A DNA stretch of 64,000 nt from the NCBI GenBank assembly GCA_963853835.1, contig OY970824.1:76580372-76644371 (forward strand), read 5' to 3'. The notes beneath the pieces were generated by a model that was not told where the DNA came from, searched no databases, and saw nothing but the letters and a program-made list of their open reading frames with translations. This DNA is from Calendula officinalis. Taxonomy: Eukaryota > Streptophyta > Magnoliopsida > Asterales > Asteraceae. The position numbers and the translations under genes are program-made. Shown piece after piece: positions 22,331-33,489 of the stretch (positions are counted from its first letter, which is position 1; every line of letters begins with the position of its first letter).

Positions 22331-23760
22331 TCAATCATTTAAGAACAACAGCGTATGTAATTGACCACAAAGAAGCAACTGAATCATTAAAGTTTTACGG
22401 CTATATCGAGTGTGAAAAAACTCTTTTTTAATTGATGCACGGACACCATTTCCTTCATCTCGGTTAGATGTTTCACCAACCTTGCCTCTCCCTTTCCTTT
22501 TACGATTAATTCGATCTTCTTCATCGTCTAAATCTGAACAATACCATACATTAGACGAAATTCACATCCAATGTAAAATAAAACAAACTTACCGAATAAG
22601 ACAACAGGTTTTGGCCTGCTCCTTTCATTGTAATTAACTATTCTTGGTTTTTTCCTACCGCTTCTTCTGATACCTGCAATTTCAAATAAAATTTCAAAAT
22701 GACATAAATGGAAACTGGAAAACATACAATGTCATTAAACAAAAACATACAATGTCATTAAACAAAAAATTGAAGAAATGTTAATGTAACATGAAATTTT
22801 ACATTAACGGTCTTTTACAAAATTTACTGCTTTATGTTAGTGAATTAGTTAATATCAAAACTGACTACCCTGTTTCGAATATTTATATATGTACAGGTGA
22901 GACAATCAATATCTGGAATGCAGGGAATGATAGGATCTCTCGGTTCCAGTTCATCTTTACGCCCAAATGGGCCACCTGCATCACATCCACAAAGACCTAT
23001 TCAATCTTCACTTAGACCACAAACACCTGCTATAGAACATGTTTCACATCATAATTCTTATATGATAATCAAAAACCCTATAATCAAAAACCCTAAAATG
23101 AAACATACAATGTCAAAACCGCTCCTATATAACTGAAAAACATACAATGTCATTAACACATACAATGTCAAACTGAAAAAACATACAATGTCATTAAATA
23201 AAAAAACATACTATCCTATAGAACATGTTTCACAACATAATTCTTATATGATAATTGATAATCAAATTAATATCACCAAAAAAATGTCATTTCAGTAACC
23301 TAAACAAATCAAGGAAATCATAATGTACAAGCAAGTATTATAATAGCTCAGAACAATAAAAATGTGATCAAATTAATATCACCAAAAACATCAAATGATT
23401 ATCACCAAAAACAAAACAACAATTTATTATCAATTATCATATATTGGAAAAAAAGATTTCCTAAACAAAAACATCAAATGTTTTTAGAACAATCGACGAA
23501 TCCTCCAGCATCTTACAACTAATACGTCTGATATTAGGTATTTTTATATTTCGAAAATTAACATTATCATCAAACTATAACTGATTGGGTAAAATAAGTA
23601 TGATTATCATCAAGATACATGCATTTACATAACTGATTTCAGAAGGAAAAAAAAAGCAATTCGCAATTACAAAACGATGTTCAATGTAAGAATATATCGG
23701 CTATAAAGTGTAAAAACGAAGAATATAATATGATTTATTCGAAAATCTCTAACCTGACAT
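22331..23760 (-). CDS. Small basic protein encoded inside TIR element (hypothetical, three exons)
   Basis: On the minus strand exon 1 is 23760-23754 (Met-Ser and one base), exon 2 is 22673-22593 and exon 3 is 22533-22331. Total length is 291 nt, coding for 96 residues, with GT-AG introns and a frame that stays open throughout. The product starts MSGIRRSGRKKPRIVNYNER, continues with an acidic DLDDEEDR stretch and then RKRKGRGK. The two basic clusters look like nuclear localisation signals. The last 20 residues are hydrophobic and may be read-through sequence. No family was recognised. The 1.1-kb first intron contains the TAF12-like piece on the other strand. It may be captured or belong to the element. 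Confidence 0.35.
22897..23037 (+). pseudogene. TAF12: Captured exon resembling TFIID subunit TAF12
   Basis: Preceded by a good acceptor (TATATATGTACAG|), the frame reads VRQSISGMQGMIGSLGSSSS, then LRPNGPPASHPQRPIQSSLR. This Gln/Ser/Pro-rich pattern (SGMQGM.GSLGSSS, then PQRP.QSSLRP) is what I know from the region before the histone fold of plant TAF12. No histone fold follows; the sequence passes into element repeats. I infer capture of one exon by the surrounding TIR element. The match is from memory of the family and not from a search. Confidence 0.45.
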
Positions 23761-24216
23761 CGTTTTTGAGTCTTCAATTACAAAATCGGAGCACCTCTAT
23801 ACGTGCTAAAAACCCTAACTTTGTGACGGACGATAGCTGAGGAATGAAATCAAAGGGATGATGTGTTTTATTATTTGGAAAATCAAAATCAGACACCGAT
23901 CTCGGAGATTCAGTTGACAATTTTGAGATTGGGAATTTAGGAATGTGCGATCTCCATTACCGTCTCCTCCGAAATACTAGCACACGATTTCAATTAACAT
24001 TGAATGAAATAACGGATATTATCAATTAAATATCCCCTCTATGTAGAATTCCAAATATACCCTTAATCTAATTAAAATACCGGTTATTTAATTAATAAAA
24101 AATCCAAAAAACCCATCTAAAATAACAACCGTAGATCATAAACATGGACGGTTTAGATTAATTAAAAAATTGGTTCTGTGGTTCTGTCGCTTAAATCGGT
24201 TCTGCACTGAATCGGA

Positions 24217-24338
<122 letters not shown>

Positions 24339-24573
24339 AAAACACTATAGTGTTATACTATTCATCAACACTAAATATAATATTAAAGTTCGATTATAAA
24401 AGTTAGATAACTATGAATATACATCGAATATTCTTTTTAGTGTTAATTATAGTTAATGGGTTGAAGCGGTTTACTACGGGTTTAGTGTTAACATTATATT
24501 TTACACTATAATTATAGGTTTTAGTATAAAAGATAGAGTTGTCTTCAAGGAAGTCCAAAGGTTTTGCATAGTC

Positions 24574-25548
24574 CCAAGGAATAAATCCTAGCCATTGGAT
24601 CAAAATGATCAAGATCAAATCCCTTAGTCACAGCCACCTACAACCACCGCCGGCCGCCGCCTCCGGCCACCGCCGGCCGCCGCCGACCACGGTGGTGGTG
24701 GTTGACAGTGAAGGTGCTGGTGGTAATGGGGGTGGTGGTGGTATTGATGTATTGAAACACATGTGCTTCACTAAAACACAGGTGTTCCAAAATACAAATG
24801 AGCATATTACTTCGAAGCACATGTGTTTCAAGTCACGAAACACATGTGTTTTAAGTCACTAAAAACACGAGTTTCTAAAACACAGGGGAGCACATGTGTT
24901 TCAAGTCACGAAACACATGTGCTTGGCTGTACATATACACTCCTTTATTTTCAAAGTAACTGTTATTAGTGAAGCACATGTGTTTCTAGCTAACAAACAT
25001 ATGTGCTTCATTACTTGAAACACATGTGCTTGGCTGTACATATACACTCCTTTATTTTCAAAAGAACTATTATTAGTGAAGCACATGTGCTTCTAGCTTA
25101 TAAACACATGTGTTTGGCTGTACATATACACTCCTTTATTTTCAAAACAATTGTTATTAGATGTGCTTCTAGTAACGAAACACATATGTTTCAAGTCATG
25201 AAACACATGTGCTTGGTTGTATATATACACTCCTTTATTTTCAAAACAACTGTTATTTAGTGAAACACATGTGTTTCAAGTCACGAAACACACGTGTTCC
25301 AAGTCACTAAAAACATTAGTTTATAAAACACAGAGGATCATACGAAGCACATGTGTTTCAAGTCACGACCACCACCGCCGGCGACCACCTCCGGCCGCCG
25401 GCCGCCACCGCCCATCGCCGCCGTCTCCGGCCGCCGGAGGTGGGTGGGGTATTGATGTATTAAAGCACATGTGTTTGTATGGTTTAAATCTTGATCTTAA
25501 CCTTTGACTTTTTCATGATCCAATGATTATTAATTATCCCTTAAGACT
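24574..25548. repeat. GC-block and CACATGTG minisatellite element with inverted ends
   Basis: The ends carry similar words in inverted order: CCATTGGATCAAAATGATCA near 24592 and, reversed, GATCATGAAAAAGTCAAAGG near the right end. Two very GC-rich blocks built from CCGCCGGCC and CCACCTCCGG lie at about 24633-24700 and 25365-25443. Each is followed by GTATTGATGTATT and a CACATGTG word. Between them four copies of a unit with ACACATGTGCTTGGCTGTAC and ACTCCTTTATTTTCAAA start near 24911, 25018, 25102 and 25200. The palindrome CACATGTG occurs about 15 times. Open frames here are artefacts of the repeats. It is probably a non-autonomous transposon. Confidence 0.6.
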
Positions 25549-27965
25549 AGCTAAAATCTTTATATTACCTTGAACATTTACCATAAAAGATAATATTATG
25601 GGTTGTAGATTTACCAAGTCACCTTAAAACATTATTTAACCGTTTATTGACTACAGCTTTGTTTTTTCACTTCAAAAAAGCTATTTCTCTTTATAATGTA
25701 TACAACTACTACTTTTGAAAGGAAAATTGCGTAAATATTACTCTATTAATTGTCATCGTCCCTTTAGACACTTAACACTTTAACAACGAGGGGCGGTATC
25801 AGATAAACTTTTAAAGGTGGAAAAAATTTTAGAGCTCAAGTCAGGTTCTTTGCGTGAGGTTTTATTTAAAGTCAAATCGTAAACCAAATCAAATCAGTTT
25901 TAGTTTGAAGAAAGTCTAAACGTAAACTAAATTAGTCAAAATCAAAATTCACGTGTTAGTTAATTCGAGAAAAAAAATTCTAGAATTTAGTAATATAAAA
26001 AATAGATTATAATTTTTTATAGTGGTAGATTGCGCATACACAGATTATGTTCATAACTCATATTCGTATTCCGTTTTTTTATAACGTTCAAGTAAGTTTG
26101 TAAAGTATTCATATATAGATGATGTGGATTAATATGTCACTGATTAAAATATATGTGTGATCAAATAAATGATAAGCATAATATTTTAAACAAATAAACT
26201 TAGGGGAAAATGAAACAAAAGAAAAGAAAATTATAATAAGAAATAGAGTAAAAGACGGGAAAGAAAAAAAAGATTTAAAAAAATATATATGCATATGAAA
26301 GAGATTTAAACTAAACGTTATACTCCGTATGTTTTAAGATAAATGAGTTAGCCACTGAGCTAATATATGACGTGTATTAGTTATCGCTCATATATTATGT
26401 ATATATGGATGAACCAAGCCAAAAAATGAACAGACCCCTAAAAATTTATACTAATCGGAAAAAATTTGGGGTGGGCATCTACCCACCCCTTAATACCGCC
26501 CTTGCCAACAACCCTACTTAAACTATATATGATGTAATGTAACTAGTTACGGTAACCGGGTGATTATAATGATTCCTAGCACATGAGTTGATGCCAATAA
26601 TAGGTTATTTGTACACGTAAAAAAACGTATTTATACATATATGAAGTATCAACCAACTACCCTTGTGGCATATTAGTTTCAAGTTCTCTTGTAATCCAAT
26701 AGGTTACTAATCCAATAGGTTAAAATTCATTTGTCCACTGGAGAAGTTTTGAGGAATAAAAATTATGGAGTTCGAGTCTCGATTGATTGGTGCCACTGAG
26801 CTAGAGAATTGCATAAGTTATTCCTTATGAGTGGACAATAGTTGTTGTGAAAGGCAACCGGAGTTAGAAATTGTCTGTCAATCTACACTTTCTCGAGGAA
26901 TAATCTCTAATAGCTATATTATAAATAACTAGAACAAACGTTTTGTGTATGAATACACTTCCGTATAGCACAAATCACCTCATAAGGTTTGTAGCCTACT
27001 CATATTGTCATTTGATGTTGCCTTGATTGAGATCATGATTTCAAGTCCCGCTAGATATAAAATTATAGTAAATTTAAACCGGTGCTAACGCCCCCTTCCT
27101 CCCCACGTCAGTAGCCAATTTTGGCACGTCAGTAGACGACGCCGTTGGCACCGGCTCGTCAGTAGCGCGCGTCGGTAGAACACGTCTTTGTGACGACGTG
27201 TTGGGTGTTGCGTCGGTAGCTTTGTATGTGTGGGAGGGGGTTAAATGTAATATTTTAAGGGTTAGTGATGAGTAGGGTTGTCACGACCGTGTCAGTAAGG
27301 ATGTGATGATGTGACGCTACTGATGTGTTTACTGGCGCGTCACGGTTAGGAGTGGCCTTAGAAGCCATTCAAAAGAACAAATGACCTCAGTACCTCACAA
27401 TACAGTGAAAGCTGTTTCAACTATCTTTTCAATTCCAAGTCATCATTGATTTGAAGTATTGAGTTTCAAGGGTCCTATATTCATCTTCTTCTAGCAAAAT
27501 GCCAAAAACATAATGGTCCTTATTCCCTACATGCTCATTCCACATATGCCACCAATTCCACCTAATACTTTGACCACACACACTCACTCATATAATCCAT
27601 TGCTTTCTTTAACTAAATTTTGAGTCAAACAAACACTACCAACAAGACTTAACAAATCAAGATCCATCCCAATAAGAGATATATTTATATTCCAAAACTG
27701 AAATGATATTTAAAAGGGTAACAAAAAATGAACAAAAAGGTGATTTTTTACTCTTGGTAATTCCACAAAGCCAAAAGAAATGTTGGAGACTTCTAAATGA
27801 TAAAAAACAAAAACAAAGAAATTAAAAATGGAGCATATAACAAACACCCATCAATTACAATTGTGATTGCAAAAACCCCAATCTTGACCTCTTTTCTCCA
27901 ACCATCTTTCAACTGTCCATCATCAACTATATACAAGAATTCATTCACCATAACAACATTTGCTT
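25549..27965. other. Intergenic region downstream of the U-box gene
   Basis: No gene was seen. The stretch 25740-26520 looks like decayed repeat sequence. Around 26760 the words GTTCGAGTCTC recall a SINE B box, too weak to call. A GC-rich patch at 27075-27360 is listed separately. The last 600 bp lie downstream of the U-box gene stop codon and probably hold its 3' untranslated region. Confidence 0.35.
27075..27360. repeat. GC-rich MITE-like patch with CGTCAGTAG repeats
   Basis: In an otherwise AT-rich region this patch is dense in CpG. The word CGTCAGTAG or CGTCGGTAG occurs five times between 27103 and 27215, and related GTCACGAC words follow. The right end, inverted, reads CTAAGGCCACTCCTAACCGTG and the left has ACCGGTGCTAACGCCCCC, so the two ends are only loosely paired. 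It is probably a TIR MITE; the family is unassigned. Confidence 0.4.
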
Positions 27966-29285
27966 TCATCGAATTGTTCTTGTTAACTTGCATTTAGATA
28001 TAAAGATCGAATCCGTATAATTCAAACTACAAAGCTTCAAAAGTTCAGCTGATCGTTGTTTTAGCAACGGATCACAACCACTTTGGATTACAAGTAGTAG
28101 TTTTGCTGCAAGACCAACATTAACTGCAATCGATGAAAATTCTTCGGGAGAAAGTTCACAGATTGACCATAAAATCGATAAAGAAAGCTGTGTACAGCTT
28201 TCAGAAACCCTCATCATAACCCTAACCATATTCGGTATTGTGATCGAACAACTGCTTAACGCCAATTTACCTTCTTTTATACTTGAAACAGCTTCCAAAA
28301 TTATTAGGGTTAATTCCAAACATTCGGGGTTTAATTTCGGCAATAATTCGACTAATTGAGATACTGCCCCAATACTAACAATCAATGATCTCACTTGTGT
28401 ATGTGAACATATGGATTTAAGTAAAATTAAACCTTGTAAATTCCCATTTGGATGTCGTTTATCTTTAATCAACCTCATTAAAGCAACCAATAAACTGTGA
28501 CTAGACACAATTTCAACATCGAAATCGTCTTCTTCCATTAATGTTTGAATCAGCTTCGTGCAATTGATCTTCGTTTCGATCGAACCCTCGTTTAACATAT
28601 CGACAATTAACGAGAATTTTGCAGGTTGCGTAAGATTCGATTTTGAAGATGAATCGAGATTCAAAGTAACGAGAATTGAAATTACCTCAGAACCAATTGC
28701 ATGAGACGTGTACGGACCTAATAAAGATGTAAGAACGGTTATTCCGCCCTTTTCGACCACCGTTTTTCTCACGGTGGCGTGATTTGTTACAATTCGCCGG
28801 AGTTCTTTTAACGATTGAAGGCGAGTTTGACCTTTGACTTTTTTTAGGGTTTCCAGAATTTCTGTTGCAGTTCCTTGTACATCTTCTGATTTCTTCTTCA
28901 TTTGTAAATATTTTTGAGAAAACCATGTGTGAATTAATTGGTGTAGGGTTTTATTGGGTGTAACGGAATCATCCCAGAGCTCTTGCATAGTAGTCGGGCA
29001 TGTGAAATGACCCATGCTGAACCATTTTAAGATGTTGGATCGTTCGTATGTTTGACCCGTACAGAGGGTAACCGGATCTTCCATCGGGTCGAGTGAAATT
29101 GGGCAAATGAACACCGATGGAACATCAGGTAGATCCAATTCTTCAATCATTTTATTCAGATCCAATTTCTCAGCAAACCCACCACCAAACCCGATTCCAC
29201 CACCCAAAACGCCATCCTTAACGGCAGTTTCTAGATCTAGAACCTGGCCATTAACCCCATTTCTTCTTGCCGGACACACAGGCAT
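27966..29285 (-). CDS. PUB31: U-box and ARM-repeat E3 ubiquitin ligase, PUB30/PUB31 type
   Basis: An intronless frame of 439 residues. The start at 29285 (MPVCPARRNG) is chosen over an upstream in-frame Met 12 codons earlier, because the family begins MPM/MPV and the extra residues are not family-like. Residues 14-30 carry the conserved QVLDLETAVKDGVLGGG. The U-box spans about 57-125 (VFICPISLDPMEDPVTLCTG, then TCPTTMQELWDD and NKTLHQLIHTWF). From about 135 to the end are ARM-type helices: VRKTVVEKGG, SHAIGSEV, QVRSLIVSIGAV, GLAAKLLLVIQSGCDPLLKQ. The C-terminus is ISKCKLTRTIR, as in PUB30/PUB31. The protein transfers ubiquitin from an E2 to substrates; Arabidopsis relatives act in salt and drought responses. 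Which of the two paralogues it matches cannot be told here. Confidence 0.92.
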   Translation of the reverse strand: MPVCPARRNGVNGQVLDLETAVKDGVLGGGIGFGGGFAEKLDLNKMIEELDLPDVPSVFICPISLDPMEDPVTLCTGQTYERSNILKWFSMGHFTCPTTMQELWDDSVTPNKTLHQLIHTWFSQKYLQMKKKSEDVQGTATEILETLKKVKGQTRLQSLKELRRIVTNHATVRKTVVEKGGITVLTSLLGPYTSHAIGSEVISILVTLNLDSSSKSNLTQPAKFSLIVDMLNEGSIETKINCTKLIQTLMEEDDFDVEIVSSHSLLVALMRLIKDKRHPNGNLQGLILLKSICSHTQVRSLIVSIGAVSQLVELLPKLNPECLELTLIILEAVSSIKEGKLALSSCSITIPNMVRVMMRVSESCTQLSLSILWSICELSPEEFSSIAVNVGLAAKLLLVIQSGCDPLLKQRSAELLKLCSLNYTDSIFISKCKLTRTIR

Positions 29286-30231
29286 TTTCACAAACAGTTG
29301 GCAGACAAAAATGGCTTGCAAAGGATAAAGCAGATGAAATGAAGCAACAACCTCAATGGCAGCACATTACATCAAAAAATTCCGTATTTCATTTCACAAT
29401 CACTCATTTTGTTGTTTTCTCTCTCTCTTTTTCAATAGAGTCTGATACACTTTAACTGATTTCTTTCCTTTTTCTTCGGTCAAAAGACTCATCACCATCA
29501 CAGCAAAAATGATAGAGAGAGAAAGAAATAAAGCATAATTGATAAAAAATAATCAATTTCACTAAAATCAAAGTGATCCACGTCCTATTCAAAGCTTTAA
29601 AAGGTTTGAATCATCAAACCAATAGTTGAACAGTCAATGAATAAATAATTAGACCACACAAAGATCTATTATATGCTTTTTTAAAGTAGGGTTACGAATA
29701 AAAGAATCAAAAAGGGGATTTCCGGTTTTCAAATAAATTGCGAAATTCAAAGAGGCCCAGATTGAAAGAATCTTTTGAGTTTTGAGTCTTGAAAGAAATA
29801 AAAGTAGAAAATGGAGATGAAGAGAGAAGATAAAAACCTCCTGTTTGGAGCTCTGCTTTTGGGGTAATTGTTTACACAGCAATAAAGCAAGAAATCGAAA
29901 CATTTATTTTTTATTTATTAATTTTCTTTTTTAGTTAAATTATTGAGGTCTTGGCAAACCGGAAAGATGAAGAATGGGGCCGGTGAATAAGCCATTTAAC
30001 CCGGTCTGCACGTGATAATGGTAACACGTGTCGACTACATGTTTCCGATTCAATTGAATTTTGTTAATCAAATTCAAAAACTCGATCTTGAAATTACGTA
30101 ATTAGCCCTATCCAAGTGCCATCGGCCAATAATGTCCTCGGATTTGTATGGTTATTTATAAGTATAATATATGCAATTTATCGCTTTTTTTAAAAAATAA
30201 ACAAATACTTCACTAATTTTGAGTTTTTAAA
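29286..30231. other. Upstream region of the U-box gene
   Basis: Directly upstream of the start codon is a CT-rich plus strand (CTCTCTCTCTTTTTC near 29422), so GA-rich on the gene's strand, as often seen in plant 5' leaders. An 84-codon open frame on the minus strand (29649-29903) has no recognisable features and probably lies in the promoter or a 5' exon. Nothing else was seen. Confidence 0.4.
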
Positions 30232-30781
30232 TAGAGAATTTGATTTTAATTCTGTATTTGATCGATGAAGAAATAATCAAACTGAAAGTAGTTAAGTAGC
30301 TCATATACGGATTATCTGATTATTCCACATTGTAATCTACTTTTTTTTAAAGGATAGATTTTAACACAATGCGCTTAATAAAAATCTAAACTTACAACTT
30401 GAGCATGGTATCATATTGATACGAAAACTGGAAGTGGTGGTATGAATCTTCCATGTACCAAGAAATCGGTACCGGGTACCGCAGGTTGGAACTGTTACTG
30501 TGTAGGATCGTTTGGTTCATGTATTTGCTTGGATTTGCTTAGCATGGTACCCGTTAGGTACCAGAAGTCCAGAACGATACAAAACTGATGGTACCGAATT
30601 ATTTTGAGACCAAAACCGTATACCGAGTTCGCTACTCATTCAATACTTTCAGAACCAATTGCTCATCCCTAATTTTTTTTTGGTATGCTCATATATTACT
30701 AGACTATAGAGAACTTGATTTTAATTATGTACTACTATTTGATTGATGGTGAGATAATCAAACTGAAAGTAATTAAAGTAA

Positions 30782-31241
30782 TACTTCCTCCGATTCAAAA
30801 TAAGTGACACACTTTCCTTTTGGGAGATTATATTCATACCACAAAAATTTAGTCATACACCACAACTATGCTTTAGTGCAGTTGTACAGACTGCTTCAAA
30901 ACTTGTACAATGCGGTAGTGGAAGTAATTTTTGTGGTATAAACATCACTACCCTTTCCTTTTTGGGGTGAATCAAAATAAGTGACACATTTTGAAAAATT
31001 ACCATATTTGACAAAAAATAGTATGATTCACACCCACTAACTATCTACTTTAATAAAATGAAATTACTCATTTACCCTTACTTTTTACTTTTAAAGATCA
31101 TTAACTCTACTTTATTCAAAAAAGTGTGGGAACCATCACCCACTAACCATCCAATTAATCTAATTTAACTATCATTATAATCTTTTGCCTCAAAAACCGT
31201 GAAACAAAAAGTGTGTCACTTATTTTGAATCGGAGGAGGTA
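30782..31241. mobile_element. Stowaway-like MITE, third family, holding a nested MITE
   Basis: The ends CTTCCTCCGATTCAAAATAA and its inverted partner at 31220-31239 pair over at least 35 bp, through GTGACACACTTT, and are flanked by TA. Subtracting the nested element at 30822-30953 and its extra target copy leaves about 320 bp. A second, partial copy of the terminal sequence (TGAATCAAAATAAGTGACAC) starts near 30967. Confidence 0.75.
30822..30953. mobile_element. Mutator-type MITE nested in another MITE
   Basis: The ends GGGAGATTATATTCATACCA and the inverted GGGTAGTGATGTTTATACCA pair, followed by CAAAAATT on both arms. It is flanked by a perfect 9-bp duplication, TTTCCTTTT, at 30813-30821 and 30954-30962. 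A 9-bp duplication points to the Mutator superfamily. A related copy is at 36307-36437. Only 132 bp, non-coding. Confidence 0.8.
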
Positions 31242-31583
31242 TATAGATTATCTGATTATTCTACATTGTAATCTCCTTTTTTTCGTTCTTTCTAAAGGAT
31301 CATTTTTTTCTTTCTTTCTAAAGGATCATTGTTGGTAGAGATGAGCATGATATCGTATCAGTATTGATACTGGAATTGGTAATACAAATTTCCCGTGTAC
31401 TAAGAAATGGGTACCGGGTACCGTAGGATGGAATCGTGACGGTATAGGACCGATTTGGTTCCGGTATTTGCTTGGATTTGCTCAACATGGTACCCATTAG
31501 GTACCAAAATGATATCGAACTGAGGGTACCAAATTATTTTAGGGCAAAATCGAGTACCAAGTTCGCTACTGATTCAGTACTCT

Positions 31584-33489
31584 CACTCTATAATATTCTA
31601 TTAATTATAAAATATTATGTTAAACTGCGCAGTATTTTTAATTGTTAACGATAAAAGAAAACTCACGCAAAGAAAAAAAAATCTTGAATTGTTTAATAAG
31701 ACTTACAGTGGTTTGTTATTAAATTAACAAAACCAAGGACATATTAGTAATTGCATATGCCGCACGTGGGAAGCCGGTTCGATATGGCAGTCAAGTCTTC
31801 AACAGAAACGCCGCACGAGGACTGGGGTTTAGCCAGCCCGCCCGCACGAACCAAGGCCATAAAAAAGTGAGTATATCTCGAAACACCCTTCCAGATTACA
31901 CATCTCAATGTCAAAGGTTTAGAATACTTTGACCAAAACTTTCACTATGGCCCCTTCAACTTTCATCATTTAAAATAGCAAAGTGACCCTTTTTCAAGAT
32001 ATGAAAATCAGTCCCTTAGCCCAAGCTTAATAAACCTCGCGAGACTACCTAATGTATGTGAGTTTACAGCTAAAAATAAATGTAACACACAATATAGTTA
32101 GTAGTAAAAAAGATTGTAAAACAAGGATCCAACAACAACTAGACACTCCGCTTCCAATCGTGACACGAATTTACACTTTACTTTTCACAAAATAAACATC
32201 ACGTTAGGTGTCACTCTAACTAACACACTCATGTCAACAATACTTATTCATTTAATATTTTTTATATAAAATACACACAAATATCAAATCTCGTCGCTTG
32301 CCACTTTCCCAAACAAAAGCATTTCAAACGACGTATAAACTGAAGTGGGCATACTGATCATCAGTTTTTTAAGAAGCCCTTCAGTTGGAAACCAAAAATC
32401 TAATGACAGTGATCTAAATTGCGTGCAAGAAAATATATCAAATATTATGATTTTGGTTTTGATAACGATTTTTTTGTGATTTTCTATTTAAAGTATCACT
32501 ATCTAAGCATAAATATCATCATTAAAAACAGTTTTAATTATTCTAATATGAACTAATTATGTTATGTAATAATAGCCGAACGTATCATATCAAAAATGAT
32601 GAATGTCACATGCAAGCATATACTGTAAACATTGTCACTTTCATTGACATGGTTAAATCATATATGGTATATATACAATTTTATATAATTTAAAAATGCT
32701 CTGACACGTTTTGGTTATTTAGTATTCATTAAAGATTCCATGTAAATATTGTGGTTGCATGCTTGAATTGTTATTAAACATCGTTTAGGGACTACCACCA
32801 GAGTAAGTTTTGTCCCTTGTGTAGAGCTATAATCAATTGCTCAAAAGTTGGTATCGTAATCTCGTAAAAAAGTCGAGAATTTTATCAATAACAAGTAATG
32901 TTTTGAAAAGGCATTTTTTAATCGTTCAATATCCTAAATACAGTTGAATTGGTCGTATATGATTAGCTGATCGGGGAACTGAATGATAATACTTATATAA
33001 TGTAGTAATTATGTAAATAATAAATAAATGTCAAACAAATTAGAAAAACAGAAAATGAATATCATATAAATTTAAATTTTTTCAAGATCTAATTTATATC
33101 TAAATTTATCAATTTTGAGTTCCAAAACATATATAGGAAAATTAAATTTCTTTTTCATCTATCTAAATTTTTTTAAATAAATGATTTTTATGGTTCGATT
33201 GTCTGTGCATCTAGATTTTTTATGTAGACTAATTATCCTCTCATTTACAGGTTTGACTGGCCGGTTCAAAGTTTAAACCAAGTTTATAAGACATTGCAAA
33301 TAAGGTGAAAAACCAACCACCCAAAAAATAAGAATATGTACACCCAAACTTATAAAATGTTCAATCTTGAGTTGATAATTCATGAGACTATACTTAAAGA
33401 TGAGCATCGGTCTTAAAATTATAGATCATGTTTTGGGGGGAAATTAGTCATTTATTTGCATCATACTTAAAGATGAGCATCGGTCTTAA
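31584..33489. other. AT-rich intergenic region
   Basis: No gene was seen. At its right edge the words ACTTAAAGATGAGCATCGGT occur twice (about 33394 and 33467), a direct repeat of about 30 bp beside the truncated 5' end of the LINE. Confidence 0.4.

Larger units (their letters stand above)
30232..31583. repeat. Tandem duplication of about 420 bp, second copy interrupted by a MITE
   Basis: Copy 1 (30232-30650) and copy 2 (30707-31583) share, in the same order, GATTTTAATT...ATCAAACTGAAAGTA, GATTATCTGATTATTC.ACAT, GGTACCGGGTACCG, TATTTGCTTGGATTTGCT and GTTCGCTACT.ATTCA. Copy 2 carries a 460-bp MITE (30782-31241) exactly between the first and second of these blocks. Copy 1 thus shows the empty site. 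Both copies are dense in GGTACC. Confidence 0.75.

Noticed and set aside
24605..25507. Several overlapping frames with HMCF and PPPP repeats on both strands
   Set aside because: They arise from the CACATGTG minisatellite and the CCGCCG blocks; the reading is open in many frames for that reason.
29286..29321. Upstream in-frame Met of the U-box gene, adding 12 residues
   Set aside because: The family starts at the MPV/MPM position, and the extra residues (MQAIFVCQLFVK) are not family-like, so 29285 was kept as the start.
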